Shown: in pieces, positions 32,134 to 40,882 of the stretch
How the letters are laid out: each line of letters begins with the position of its first letter
Numbering within the stretch: the first letter of the stretch is position 1
Origin: JAVBMJ01 sp031551275
GTDB lineage: Bacteria > Bacteroidota > Bacteroidia > Bacteroidales > Rikenellaceae
DNA length: 64,000 nucleotides
Reading direction: 5' to 3'
Assembly (NCBI GenBank): GCA_031551275.1
Contig: JAVBNX010000007.1
Coordinates: 372,001-436,000 of the forward strand
Translations under genes and position numbers: made by a program
The notes under the pieces: generated by a model
What the model was told of the DNA's origin: nothing
Seen by the model: only the letters and a program-made list of their open reading frames with translations
The model's database searches: none

Positions 32134-33654
32134 TTACACCGCAGGCATGGCGGCGATCCGCCGCAGGCTCTCGTCGCGCCCGACCACATCCATGATCGCC
32201 GCCACGGAAGGGCCCTTGCTCTCTCCTACCAACGCCAGACGCAAGGAGTTCATGATCTGCCCCATGGGATAGCCCTTGCCCTGGATCCACTCATGCAAAA
32301 AGGGTTCCAAAACCTCCGCCGAGAATTCGGGCACGCTTTTCAGCGCCTCGCCCAACTCGGCCAGACGACCCGGATTCTCCCCCTTCCAGAATTTTTCCAT
32401 GACCTTGGGGTCGTACTGCGTGGGCGCAACGAACATGTAGGAGCTCAAGTCCCAGAAGTCGGAGACAAAGGTAGCCCGCTCCTTGATCAGCCCCACGATC
32501 CTGGTTGCCAAAAAGATGCAGCAATCCGTTACCCCATGCTCCCTTAAAACAGGCAAGAATTCCGCCGCCAATTCCTCGTCGCTTTTGGTCTTCATGTACT
32601 GCGCGTTGAACCATCTGGCCTTCTCGGGATCGAACCTCGCCCCCGATTTGCCCACCCGGTCCAGCGAGAACAATTCCGTGAGCTCCTCCATTGTGAAGAT
32701 CTCCTGCTCCGTCCCCGGATTCCAGCCCAGCAGGGCCAGCATATTGATAAACGCCTCGGGAAAATAGCCGTCCTCGCGGTACCCGCGCGAAATTTCGCCC
32801 CCGGGTGCGACCCACCTGAGCGGAAAGACCGGGAATCCCATCTTGTCGCCGTCTCTCTTGCTTAGCTTGCCGCCGCCGCCCGGCTTGAGCAGCAGGGGCA
32901 GGTGGGCGAACTCGGGCTGCGTCATGCTCCATCCGAAAGCCTCGTATAATAAGTAGTGCAAAGGCAAAGACGGCAGCCACTCCTCGCCCCGGATCACATG
33001 GGAGATCTCCATCAAATGGTCGTCCACGATGTTGGCCAAATGATAGGTCGGCAAACTGTCCGCCGATTTATAAAGCACCTTATCGTCGAGGGTCGAACTG
33101 TCCACAACGACCTCGCCCCGGATCGCGTCCTGCATGACCACCTCCACACTCTCCGGAATCTTAAACCGGATTACCCACCGCTCGCCCGCATCCATCCGCA
33201 TTTTGCACTCGTCCGCACTCAAAGCCAGCGAGTTGCTCAGCTTCCCGCGCACGGCATGGTTGTAGGTAAAAGCGTCCCCTTTGGCCTCGGCCTCATTGCG
33301 CAACGCATCCAACTCTTCCGGCGTATCGAAAGCATAGTAAGCCTTCCCCTCGGCCACAAGCTGCAAAGCATATTTCAGGTAGATCTCGCTCCGTTCGCTC
33401 TGCCGGTAGGGCGCATGGGGCCCGCCCTGCTCGACCCCCTCGTCGATCCGGATGCCGCACCATTTAAGCGACTCGTTGATATAGCTCTCCGCCCCCGGCA
33501 CGAACCGCTGCGAATCGGTATCCTCGATCCGCAGAATAAAATCGCCGCCGTACCGCTTGGCGAACAGGTAGTTATAAAGAGCCGTCCTCACCCCGCCTAT
33601 ATGCAATGGCCCCGTAGGACTCGGCGCAAACCTAACCCGTACTCTCCTTGTCAT
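32134..33654 (-). CDS. gltX: Glutamate--tRNA ligase
   Basis: The 506-residue class I aminoacyl-tRNA synthetase charges tRNA(Glu). It has the HIGH motif as RFAPSPTGPLHIGGVRTAL (residues about 8-26), LRIEDTDSQRF, the tRNA-binding AYYAFDTPEE region, and the KMSKS equivalent KLSKRDG (about residue 260). The anticodon-binding helical domain extends to the C-terminus. It is eleven bases downstream of ychF in a leftward run of genes starting at the NYN-domain gene. Confidence 0.97.
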   Translation of the reverse strand: MTRRVRVRFAPSPTGPLHIGGVRTALYNYLFAKRYGGDFILRIEDTDSQRFVPGAESYINESLKWCGIRIDEGVEQGGPHAPYRQSERSEIYLKYALQLVAEGKAYYAFDTPEELDALRNEAEAKGDAFTYNHAVRGKLSNSLALSADECKMRMDAGERWVIRFKIPESVEVVMQDAIRGEVVVDSSTLDDKVLYKSADSLPTYHLANIVDDHLMEISHVIRGEEWLPSLPLHYLLYEAFGWSMTQPEFAHLPLLLKPGGGGKLSKRDGDKMGFPVFPLRWVAPGGEISRGYREDGYFPEAFINMLALLGWNPGTEQEIFTMEELTELFSLDRVGKSGARFDPEKARWFNAQYMKTKSDEELAAEFLPVLREHGVTDCCIFLATRIVGLIKERATFVSDFWDLSSYMFVAPTQYDPKVMEKFWKGENPGRLAELGEALKSVPEFSAEVLEPFLHEWIQGKGYPMGQIMNSLRLALVGESKGPSVAAIMDVVGRDESLRRIAAMPAV

Positions 33655-33665
33655 CTTACCCGATC

Positions 33666-34760
33666 TTAAACGTTAAACAGGAAGTGCATGATATCGCCGT
33701 CCTGCACCACATATTCTTTGCCTTCTATCGCAATTTTCCCCGCCTCGCGGCAAGCCTTTTCCGACCCCAGTTTGACATAATCGTCCATCTTGATTACCTC
33801 GGCCCGGATAAACCCGCGTTCGAAGTCCGTGTGGATGATCCCCGCCGCGCCGGGGGCCTTGGTGCCGCGGACAAAGGTCCAGGCACGGGTCTCGTCTGCC
33901 CCGGTGGTAAAGTAGGTCTGCAAGCCCAGCAGGTCGTAGGAGGCGCGGATCAACCGGCTTACCCCTGACTCCTTGAGCCCGGCCTCTTCCAGGAACATCT
34001 GCCGCTCCTCCGCCTCTTCCAACTCCGCGATCTCCGCCTCGAGCCCCGCCGCGATGACCAGAATCTCCGCTTTCTCGCCCGCGATGGCCTTGCGCACCGC
34101 CTCGACGTGGGCATTGCCCGCCGCCGCGTTCTTCTCCTCCACGTTGCAGACGTAAAGCACAGGCTTCTCGGTCAGCAAATAGAGGTCATAAGCCAGTTTG
34201 CGCTCCTCGGGATCGACGTCCAGCGACCGCGCGCTCAACCCCTGCTCCAGGTGCGCTTTGTAACGCAACAGCAAATCATACAGCCGTTTGGCCGTCTTGT
34301 CCCCGCCCGAAACCGCCTGGTTGCGCACTTTATTAAGACGGTTCTCGATGGTCTCGAGATCCTTCAGTTGCAGCTCGGTATCTATGATCTCCTTGTCCCT
34401 GACCGGGTTGACGACCCCGTCCACATGGGTGATGTTGCCGTCCTCGAAGCACCTCAGCACGTGGATGATCGCGTCCGTATTGCGAATGTTGGCCAGGAAT
34501 TTGTTGCCCAGCCCCTCGCCCTTGGACGCGCCCTTGACCAGCCCGGCGATATCGACGATCTCGATGGTGGTCGGGATCACTTTTTTGGGGTTGTCGATCC
34601 TGGCCAACGCCAACAGCCGCTCGTCGGGGACGGTAATCACCCCCACATTAGGCTCTATGGTGCAGAACGGGAAGTTGGCTGCCTGCGCTTTGGCGTTCGA
34701 TAAACAGTTGAAGAGTGTAGATTTGCCTACATTGGGAAGCCCCACGATGCCGCACTGCAT
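33666..34760 (-). CDS. ychF: YchF/Ola1-type P-loop ATPase
   Basis: The 364-residue protein carries the P-loop GLPNVGKSTLFN, switch region DIAGLVKGASKGEGLG, and at the guanine-specificity site NVEEKNA where GTPases have NKxD; this NVxE form binds ATP. A coiled-coil insertion and a C-terminal TGS domain (QTYFTTGADETRAWTFVRGTKAPGAAG through VVQDGDIMHFLFNV) complete the family plan. YchF is a conserved ribosome-associated ATPase. The start lies seven bases from the stop of the NYN-domain gene. Confidence 0.97.
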   Translation of the reverse strand: MQCGIVGLPNVGKSTLFNCLSNAKAQAANFPFCTIEPNVGVITVPDERLLALARIDNPKKVIPTTIEIVDIAGLVKGASKGEGLGNKFLANIRNTDAIIHVLRCFEDGNITHVDGVVNPVRDKEIIDTELQLKDLETIENRLNKVRNQAVSGGDKTAKRLYDLLLRYKAHLEQGLSARSLDVDPEERKLAYDLYLLTEKPVLYVCNVEEKNAAAGNAHVEAVRKAIAGEKAEILVIAAGLEAEIAELEEAEERQMFLEEAGLKESGVSRLIRASYDLLGLQTYFTTGADETRAWTFVRGTKAPGAAGIIHTDFERGFIRAEVIKMDDYVKLGSEKACREAGKIAIEGKEYVVQDGDIMHFLFNV

Positions 34761-34766
34761 GAATCT

Positions 34767-35657
34767 TTATAATTTTTGTACCTCTTTGGCGATCTGCTGG
34801 CCCTGCTGGCCGCGCGCGCGGGTGAATTCCACCGCATCGCCTTCCTGCAACTCGGTAAAGTCGCCGAGCACGTCCAGGCTGTGGAAATAGAGGTTGTTGT
34901 TGGCGTATTTGATAAATCCGTAGCCGTTTTTCAGGCTCAGGATCTCGCTGGTCTCACGCTCGCCCGACTCGACGACCGTTTCGACCTCTTCGGTCTGTAC
35001 GAACAGGTCCATTACCGACGGGTCGGGGCTGTTGCCCGAGAGCCCGTTCTTGATGATCTCGCCCATATCGACCAGGTAGGTGGCCAGCCCCTGCAAATCG
35101 TGCGCGGTACGGGTCACCACTTTGTTTCCTTCGTCGTTGCTGTATTCGAACTCCCACATCAGCAGCATGGTGCGGATGCCCTGCGAGGAGAGCTTCCTCA
35201 TCAAAGGGATGTAATCGGCGTTGGCCAACACCAGAACGGCCATATCGATCTTGTTGGCCATGGCCAGCTCCATCACCTCCAGCGAGAGCCATACGTCGGT
35301 CCCGCGCTCCTCCCTGCGCCCGGCCACGTTGCGCAGCGGCAGGTAGTGGGTCTCCACCCCTTCGGCCATCAATACGTCGTCGAATACCCGGTCGTTGTAG
35401 AGCTGGTTGCCCCGCTGGGAAGCCTCGGCCGCGTTGATCCGTCCCCGGAAGTAGTGCAGCTCGCTCAGCCGGCAGCTCCTGTTGGGAAACTCCTCACTGA
35501 GCAGGTCCTCGGCCGCCGAGACCACATAGTCGTGCAAACCGCTGATGCTCAGCCTGCGTTTTATCTTATCGAAGTAGTAGTAATAGTTGGAGACGTGCAG
35601 CAGGTAGTTGCCGTCATAAAAAATACCGATGCGGAAAGGTTTGAATTGGGTGCTCAT
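34767..35657 (-). CDS. NYN (LabA/DUF88)-cold shock domain fusion protein
   Basis: The 296-residue protein joins an N-terminal NYN/PIN-like nuclease domain (about residues 8-165) to a C-terminal cold-shock, OB-fold RNA-binding domain (about 235-296; LKNGYGFIKYANNNLYFHS, GDAVEFTRARGQQG). Putative metal-binding acids are D15 (GIFYDGNYLL), D in RGTDVWLSLEVMELA and D in VLANADYIPLM. The combination predicts an RNA-directed endonuclease or RNA-binding regulator, but activity is inferred. It is the first gene of the leftward ychF-gltX run, pointing to translation-related RNA metabolism. Confidence 0.87.
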   Translation of the reverse strand: MSTQFKPFRIGIFYDGNYLLHVSNYYYYFDKIKRRLSISGLHDYVVSAAEDLLSEEFPNRSCRLSELHYFRGRINAAEASQRGNQLYNDRVFDDVLMAEGVETHYLPLRNVAGRREERGTDVWLSLEVMELAMANKIDMAVLVLANADYIPLMRKLSSQGIRTMLLMWEFEYSNDEGNKVVTRTAHDLQGLATYLVDMGEIIKNGLSGNSPDPSVMDLFVQTEEVETVVESGERETSEILSLKNGYGFIKYANNNLYFHSLDVLGDFTELQEGDAVEFTRARGQQGQQIAKEVQKL

Positions 35658-35698
35658 GATTGGATAGGTTTTTGAATAGGTACTAATCCGTAGCGGGA

Positions 35699-35706
35699 CA
35701 AATTTA
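35699..35706 (-). promoter_or_regulatory. Probable -7 box (TAAATTTG) of the NYN-CSD gene
   Basis: The minus-strand TAAATTTG (35706 to 35699) fits TAnnTTTG; the start codon is at 35657. Confidence 0.45.
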
Positions 35707-35770
35707 TAAAAATTTCATTGAAATCACGCCAAATCGCCCCGGCGAATTGTGCAATTTCGATAAAAATAGC

Positions 35771-35778
35771 TAATTTTG
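35771..35778 (+). promoter_or_regulatory. Probable -7 box (TAATTTTG) of the Pro/Glu-rich protein gene
   Basis: TAATTTTG fits TAnnTTTG, and the ATG follows at 35826. Confidence 0.5.
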
Positions 35779-35825
35779 GCCCTACACGCGATCATTTTTC
35801 CGACGTTTTTAATCCCTTAGTCCCT

Positions 35826-36863
35826 ATGAAGCTCAACGATATAATCGACCAGTTGAAAAACCTGGCCGTCCTGGCGGAAGGATGGCAAAACAAGTGCCAT
35901 ATCAGCGAGATCGAGCGCCGCATCGCCCTCGACAAGCTGGCGCAGATCTACGAGGCCACCCAGAGCGCCGTGGCCGACCCCAAGCCGTCCGCCGAATGCC
36001 TCGCCGCCGAATGCCCCGCACCCGCCCCTGAACCTGCGGCCGAAAGCCCCGCCCCCGAAGCATTGTGCGAAAGCCCTGCCCCCGAAAGCCCTGCCGCCGA
36101 AGCGCCGTGCGAGCAACCCGCCCCGCAGCCCGACCAGGCCGACGCCCCCGCCCCCCGCAAGGCCGCCGACCGCCTGGCGATCCTCTCCCTCTACGAGGAC
36201 CAAACCGAAATCTACATCCAGCCCGACGCGCCGACCGATGAGATCGTCATCGCCGGGGATCCCGAGTCCGAGCCGGAACCGGAGCCGCAACCCGAACCTC
36301 ATATCGAAGGAATGAACTTCGAGCCGCAACCGGAATCCCAACCCGAACCGGAAACCGAACAACAACCGGAGCCGGAGCAACAACCCGAACCGCAACCCGA
36401 GCCCGAGTGGTGGGAAACCTCCGCCGCTCCCGCACAACCGGCCCCCGCCCCGGAACCGCAGCCTGAGCCGCAATCCGAACCCCAGCCTGAATCCGCCCCC
36501 GAACCCGCCTCCACCCCCTACCAGGACGGCAAGCCGGGCAAGACCCTGGGCGAGACCCTGGGCGGAGCGCCCACGCTTGCCGACACCCTGGCCGCCGCCG
36601 CCAACCACAACGACCTGGCCGGGGCGGTAAGTTCCCAGCAGGTCACCTCCCTGCGCAAGGCGATCGGCATCAACGACAAATTCCTGCTTCTGAAGGACCT
36701 CTTCGGCGGCGACACCTACCTCTACGAAAACACGCTCACCACCCTGGACGCCATGCCCGCTTTGGAGGACGCGCTGATCCACGTCCACGAAAATTTCGAG
36801 TGGAACCCCGACAGCGACGGCGCCAAACTGATGGTCGAACTGTTGACCCGCAGGTTCTCGTAG
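35826..36863 (+). CDS. Hypothetical protein with a long Pro/Glu/Ala/Gln-rich linker
   Basis: The family is not named, but the structure is clear. A short N-terminal helical part (MKLNDIIDQLKNLAVLAEGW, residues 1-20) precedes a low-complexity linker (about residues 50-235) rich in PAPE and QPEPE repeats. A conserved-looking C-terminal domain follows (about 250-345; LRKAIGINDKFLLLKDLFGG, HENFEWNPDSDGAKLMVELL), which resembles a domain shared by many Bacteroidota hypothetical proteins. ATG 35826 is chosen over the upstream frame because the promoter box lies between them. No signal peptide is seen, so it is probably cytosolic. rsmI follows after 25 bases. Confidence 0.8.
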   Translation: MKLNDIIDQLKNLAVLAEGWQNKCHISEIERRIALDKLAQIYEATQSAVADPKPSAECLAAECPAPAPEPAAESPAPEALCESPAPESPAAEAPCEQPAPQPDQADAPAPRKAADRLAILSLYEDQTEIYIQPDAPTDEIVIAGDPESEPEPEPQPEPHIEGMNFEPQPESQPEPETEQQPEPEQQPEPQPEPEWWETSAAPAQPAPAPEPQPEPQSEPQPESAPEPASTPYQDGKPGKTLGETLGGAPTLADTLAAAANHNDLAGAVSSQQVTSLRKAIGINDKFLLLKDLFGGDTYLYENTLTTLDAMPALEDALIHVHENFEWNPDSDGAKLMVELLTRRFS

Positions 36864-36888
36864 GGCGGCCCGGCTTTCAACCTTCGCC

Positions 36889-37590
36889 ATGGCCAAACTC
36901 TATGTCATACCCACCCCGATCGGCAACCTCGAAGACATTACTTACCGGGCTGTCAGCGTGTTGCGCAGCGTCGAGGTGATCCTTGCCGAGGACACGCGCA
37001 CGTCGGCCTTTTTGTTGAAGCACTTAGGGCTCGACAAAAAGCTGCTCTCCCACCACAAGTACAACGAGCACTCCTTTGCCGCCTCATTGGCGCAACGCAT
37101 CATAGGCGGCGAGGACATCGCCCTGGTAAGCGACGCGGGCACGCCCGGCATCTCCGACCCCGGCTTTTTGCTGGTGCGCGCGGTGGTCGAGGCGGGCGGC
37201 GAGGTCGAGGTTTTGCCCGGCGCGACAGCCTTCGTCCCGGCTTTGGTGGCGAGCGGACTCCCCTGCGACCGCTTCTGCTTCGAGGGCTTCCTGCCCCAGA
37301 AAAAGGGGCGCCAGAAACGGATCGGCGAACTGGTCCTGGAGCCCCGCACGATGGTTTTTTACGAATCGCCCCACCGGGTGGTCAAACTGTTGCAACAACT
37401 CATCGAGGCGATGGGCCCGGAGCGCAAAGCCTCCGTGTCGCGGGAGCTGACCAAGAAATTCGAGCAGACCGTCCGGGGCACGCTCGGCGAGTTGCTGGCC
37501 CATTTTACCGCCCGCGAGCCGAAGGGCGAGTTCGTGGTGGTGGTCGCCGGGCTCGATAAAAGAAAAAAAGACGATGAGCAGGAAGACTAA
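36889..37590 (+). CDS. rsmI: 16S rRNA (cytidine-1402-2'-O)-methyltransferase
   Basis: The 233-residue SAM-dependent tetrapyrrole-methylase-fold enzyme methylates the ribose of C1402 in 16S rRNA at the decoding site. Family motifs are visible: LYVIPTPIGNLEDITYRAV, ILAEDTRTSAFLLKHLG, VSDAGTPGISDPGFLLVRA, EVLPGATAFVPALVASGLP, and FYESPHRVVKLLQQL. The C-terminus is charged and overlaps the next gene by 17 bases, so translation of the DUF389 protein is probably coupled. Confidence 0.96.
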   Translation: MAKLYVIPTPIGNLEDITYRAVSVLRSVEVILAEDTRTSAFLLKHLGLDKKLLSHHKYNEHSFAASLAQRIIGGEDIALVSDAGTPGISDPGFLLVRAVVEAGGEVEVLPGATAFVPALVASGLPCDRFCFEGFLPQKKGRQKRIGELVLEPRTMVFYESPHRVVKLLQQLIEAMGPERKASVSRELTKKFEQTVRGTLGELLAHFTAREPKGEFVVVVAGLDKRKKDDEQED

Positions 37591-38920
37591 CCCGTTGAGT
37601 TCGATCTTTGCCTACATCTCCGACAAGTTCGACCTGAGCGAGGACAAGGCGTTGCAGAGCGACGTTGTGGAGGGCATCTCCAAGAGCGCGGAGTTCCGCG
37701 GCACGAACCTTTGGGTGCTGATCTTTGCCACCTTCATCGCCTCGCTGGGCCTGAACGTCAACTCGGCCGCCGTGATCATCGGGGCCATGCTGATCTCGCC
37801 CTTGATGGGCCCCATCATGGGCCTGGGCGTCTCGCTGGGCATCAACGACTTCGAGCTGATGAAGCGTTCGGTGCGCAACTTCGGCTTTATGGTCGCGGTG
37901 AGCATTCTGACCTCCACGCTCTATTTCATCCTCTCCCCGATCAGCACGGCCCAGAGCGAGCTCCTGGCGCGCACCTCGCCGACCACCTACGACGTTTTGA
38001 TCGCCCTGTTCGGCGGTCTGGCGGGCATGGTGGCGCAGTCGCGCAGGGACAAGGGGGTCTCCACCGTGATCCCGGGCGTTGCCATCGCCACGGCTTTGAT
38101 GCCGCCCCTTTGCACCGCGGGCTTCGGCATCGCCACCCTGCAATGGAAATACTTCGTCGGGGCCGCCTACCTCTTCTCGATCAACACGATCTTCATCGCC
38201 GCGGGCGCCTACGCCATCACGCGCATCATGAAGTACGACAAAAAGGTCTTTTTGGACAAGCAGCGCGAGACCCGCGTGAAACGCTACATGGCCATCATCA
38301 TGATCGCCACTTTGATCCCGAGCGTCTTTGTCTCGTATAGGATCATCCAGCAGACCGTCTTCGAGACCAACGCCGACCGGTTTGTGACTTCGGTCTTCCG
38401 CTTTCCCGACAGCAAAGTGATCCAGTACCGCAAAACGCCCCCCAAACGGGGCAATCCGGGGACGATCGAGGTGGCCATGATCGGCGATCCCCTCTCGCGC
38501 GACGCGGTGGAGGGGGCGCGCGCCCAAATGCCGGGCTACGGCCTTGTGAACACCGAACTGGTCGTCAACCAGGCCGCCGAGAAGGACATCGATTTGTCGA
38601 CCCTGAACGTCAACTACGCCCAGCTCCTCGAGGAGAAGAACGAAGCCATCGCCGCCCTGCGCAGCGAGCTGGAAGGCTTTCAACAGGATAACCTGCCCTA
38701 CGCCGACATCGCCGCCGAGGCCGCGCAGGTGGTCGACAACATCGCTGCGATTACCCTCTCCCGCGCCACGCGCCACACCGGGAAGGGAGAGGCGAAACAG
38801 ACGGTCGTGCTGTGCGTGGTCGAACCCAAATCCCCCGGCGGGGAGGTCGACATCCAAAAACTCTCCGACTGGCTCAAGGTGCGCACCAAATCGGAGGAGG
38901 TAATCGTCCACGTGAAATAG
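37574..38920 (+). CDS. DUF389 membrane protein (TIGR00341-like)
   Basis: The 448-residue protein starts inside rsmI. Its membrane domain (about residues 30-240) has six or so segments, with TFIASLGLNVNSAAVIIGAMLISPLMGPIMGLG and GMVAQSRRDKGVSTVIPGVAIATALMPPLCTAGFG, the DUF389/TIGR00341 signature. A soluble C-terminal part (about 260-448) is acidic and helical. The role is unknown; the family is widespread in membranes. It is directly followed by the acyltransferase gene with one intervening base. Confidence 0.9.
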   Translation: MSRKTNPLSSIFAYISDKFDLSEDKALQSDVVEGISKSAEFRGTNLWVLIFATFIASLGLNVNSAAVIIGAMLISPLMGPIMGLGVSLGINDFELMKRSVRNFGFMVAVSILTSTLYFILSPISTAQSELLARTSPTTYDVLIALFGGLAGMVAQSRRDKGVSTVIPGVAIATALMPPLCTAGFGIATLQWKYFVGAAYLFSINTIFIAAGAYAITRIMKYDKKVFLDKQRETRVKRYMAIIMIATLIPSVFVSYRIIQQTVFETNADRFVTSVFRFPDSKVIQYRKTPPKRGNPGTIEVAMIGDPLSRDAVEGARAQMPGYGLVNTELVVNQAAEKDIDLSTLNVNYAQLLEEKNEAIAALRSELEGFQQDNLPYADIAAEAAQVVDNIAAITLSRATRHTGKGEAKQTVVLCVVEPKSPGGEVDIQKLSDWLKVRTKSEEVIVHVK

Positions 38921-38921
38921 C

Positions 38922-39812
38922 ATGAGTCCGGGCGCCTATATCCTGATCGGTTTTGCCAAGTTCTTCGGGGCCCTGCCGCGCTGGTTTTTGTACGGCCCGG
39001 TGCGCTGGAAGCTCTACCTGTTGCTCTATTATGTGGTCCGCTACCGCCGCCGCGTGACCCGTGAAAACCTGACGGAGTGCTTCCCCGAAAAGCCCCTGCC
39101 GGAGATCAAACGGATCGAAAAAAAATTCTACGGCAACCTGGCCGAGGTCTTTATCGACACCTTCGACCTGGCCGGCATCGGCAAAAAAGCCTTCGCCCGC
39201 AGGATTACCTTCGAGGGCGTCGAGCGGCACGAGGCCGAAAACCGGGGCCGCGACTGGATCGGGGCTTTGGCCCACTACGGCAGTTGGGAGTATTTCACCA
39301 CCTACGGCGTGTGGACCCACCACACCCTGGGCGGGGTCTATAAACCCTTGAAAAGCAAAACGGTCGACGATTATTACAAATACGTCCGCACCCGCTTCGG
39401 CGCGGACGTCGTCCCCAAGAGCGGCGTGATGCGCTACGTGGTGGAGAAACGGCGTGCGGGCAAGCACTTTATCCTGGGTTTGATCTCCGACCAGACCCCC
39501 CCCCGCCACGCGATCGACCACTGGTACGACTTCCTGGGCCGCAAGACCGCTTTTTTCAACGGCGCCGAAAAGCTGGCCCTGCGCTTCGGCATGCCCGTCT
39601 ACGCGGTCGACATCAAAAAGACCGCGCGTTGCCGCTATACCCTGAGCTACACGATGATCTACGACGGGCAGGAGCTTGTCCCCGAGCACGAGATAACCGC
39701 CCGCTACGCCCGCTACCTGGAGGCCATGATCCGCCGCGACCCGTCGCTTTGGATGTGGTCCCACAAGCGCTGGAAACACACCCCCGAGTCGATAGGGAAC
39801 GATTTTGAATAG
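38922..39812 (+). CDS. Lauroyl-type lipid A acyltransferase (LpxL/HtrB family)
   Basis: The 296-residue membrane-associated enzyme has the HX4(D/E) catalytic site as LAHYGSWEYF (about residue 119), an upstream KKFYGNLAEVFIDTF helix, and the KSGVMRYVVEKRRAGKHF and LISDQTPPRHAIDHWYDFLG blocks. These match LpxL/HtrB-type acyltransferases that add secondary acyl chains to lipid A, as part of outer-membrane lipopolysaccharide synthesis. Its stop codon is next to the start of the glycosyltransferase gene, suggesting a shared envelope role. Confidence 0.92.
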   Translation: MSPGAYILIGFAKFFGALPRWFLYGPVRWKLYLLLYYVVRYRRRVTRENLTECFPEKPLPEIKRIEKKFYGNLAEVFIDTFDLAGIGKKAFARRITFEGVERHEAENRGRDWIGALAHYGSWEYFTTYGVWTHHTLGGVYKPLKSKTVDDYYKYVRTRFGADVVPKSGVMRYVVEKRRAGKHFILGLISDQTPPRHAIDHWYDFLGRKTAFFNGAEKLALRFGMPVYAVDIKKTARCRYTLSYTMIYDGQELVPEHEITARYARYLEAMIRRDPSLWMWSHKRWKHTPESIGNDFE

Positions 39813-40826
39813 ATGGACTTTTGCAACATAGTCATACTCAACTGGAACGGCCTGGGCCATTTGCAGGCCTTTTTGCCCTCCGTGCTCTCCACCGTGCCGG
39901 CTTCCGCGAAGGTCACGGTGGCCGACAACGGCTCGGCCGACGGCTCGGTAGACTGGCTCAGGGCCAACCACCCCGAAGTCGGTTTGCTTACCCTGGACCA
40001 CAACTACGGCTTCGCCGAGGGCTACGATTTGGCCCTGGAGAAGCTGGACGCCAAATACTTCATCCTGCTCAACTCCGACGTGGAGCCCGCGCCGGGATGG
40101 GTCGGGCCTTTGCTCGAAGTCCTGGAGCAGGACGAAAAGGTGGCCGCCGTCGCCCCGAAAGTCCTCAGCTACGTCCGCCGCGAGTGTTTCGAACACGCCG
40201 GGGCTTGCGGGGGCTTTATCGACTATTTGGGCTACCCCTTCTGCCGGGGCCGCATCTTGAAGACCGTCGAGCGCGACCACGGGCAGTACGACCAACCCGT
40301 CGAGGTTTTCTGGGCCACCGGGGCCTGCATGGCCGTCCGCGCCTCCGCTTTCCGTGCCGCCGGAGGCTTCGACCCCCATTTTTTCGCCCACATGGAGGAG
40401 ATCGACCTTTGCTGGCGTTTGCGCTCGATGGGCTGGTCGGTCCGGGTCGAGCCCCGCAGCACGGTATACCACCTGGGCGGCGGCACCCTCCCGCAGGAGT
40501 CCCCCCGCAAGACCTACCTCAACTACCGCAACAATTTGATGATGCTCTATAAGAACCTGCCCCAGCACTCGCTCTGGCCGGTCATGTTCGCCCGCGCGGC
40601 GATGGACTTCTTCAATTCGCTGATCTACCTGCTGACCGGCCGCTTCCGCCTTTTCTGGGCCGTTGCCGAAGCCTACACCGATTTCCGCCGCCAGCGCCAA
40701 CGCCTCAACCGGGTGCGCGCCGCCGACAAGGAGCGCGTCGAAGTGGAGCCGGGCTGCGTCTACCGGGGCTCAATTTTGATCGCCTGGTTGTTCGGATACC
40801 GGAAATTCAGCGATCTGGAGATGTAG
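39813..40826 (+). CDS. Family 2 glycosyltransferase
   Basis: The 337-residue GT-A fold enzyme begins CNIVILNWNGLGHLQAFLPS and has DNGSADGSVDWLRAN and the DXD-type nucleotide-sugar site as LLNSDVEP. The acceptor-region FWATGACMAVRASAFRAAGGF and HMEEIDLCWRLRSMG match rhamnosyl/other GT2 enzymes. A C-terminal membrane-proximal segment (FFNSLIYLLTGRFRLFW) may anchor it. It directly abuts the LpxL-like gene, so it may decorate lipopolysaccharide or a related surface glycan. Confidence 0.93.
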   Translation: MDFCNIVILNWNGLGHLQAFLPSVLSTVPASAKVTVADNGSADGSVDWLRANHPEVGLLTLDHNYGFAEGYDLALEKLDAKYFILLNSDVEPAPGWVGPLLEVLEQDEKVAAVAPKVLSYVRRECFEHAGACGGFIDYLGYPFCRGRILKTVERDHGQYDQPVEVFWATGACMAVRASAFRAAGGFDPHFFAHMEEIDLCWRLRSMGWSVRVEPRSTVYHLGGGTLPQESPRKTYLNYRNNLMMLYKNLPQHSLWPVMFARAAMDFFNSLIYLLTGRFRLFWAVAEAYTDFRRQRQRLNRVRAADKERVEVEPGCVYRGSILIAWLFGYRKFSDLEM

Positions 40827-40882
40827 ACGCAACGTTTTCGTCTACAAAGCATCTTAGTAACAAACCACCCACAAATCCATCC

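Noticed and set aside
40822..40846. An eight-base inverted repeat across the glycosyltransferase stop codon.
   Set aside because: It is short, has a nine-base loop and no T-run, so I do not call it a terminator.
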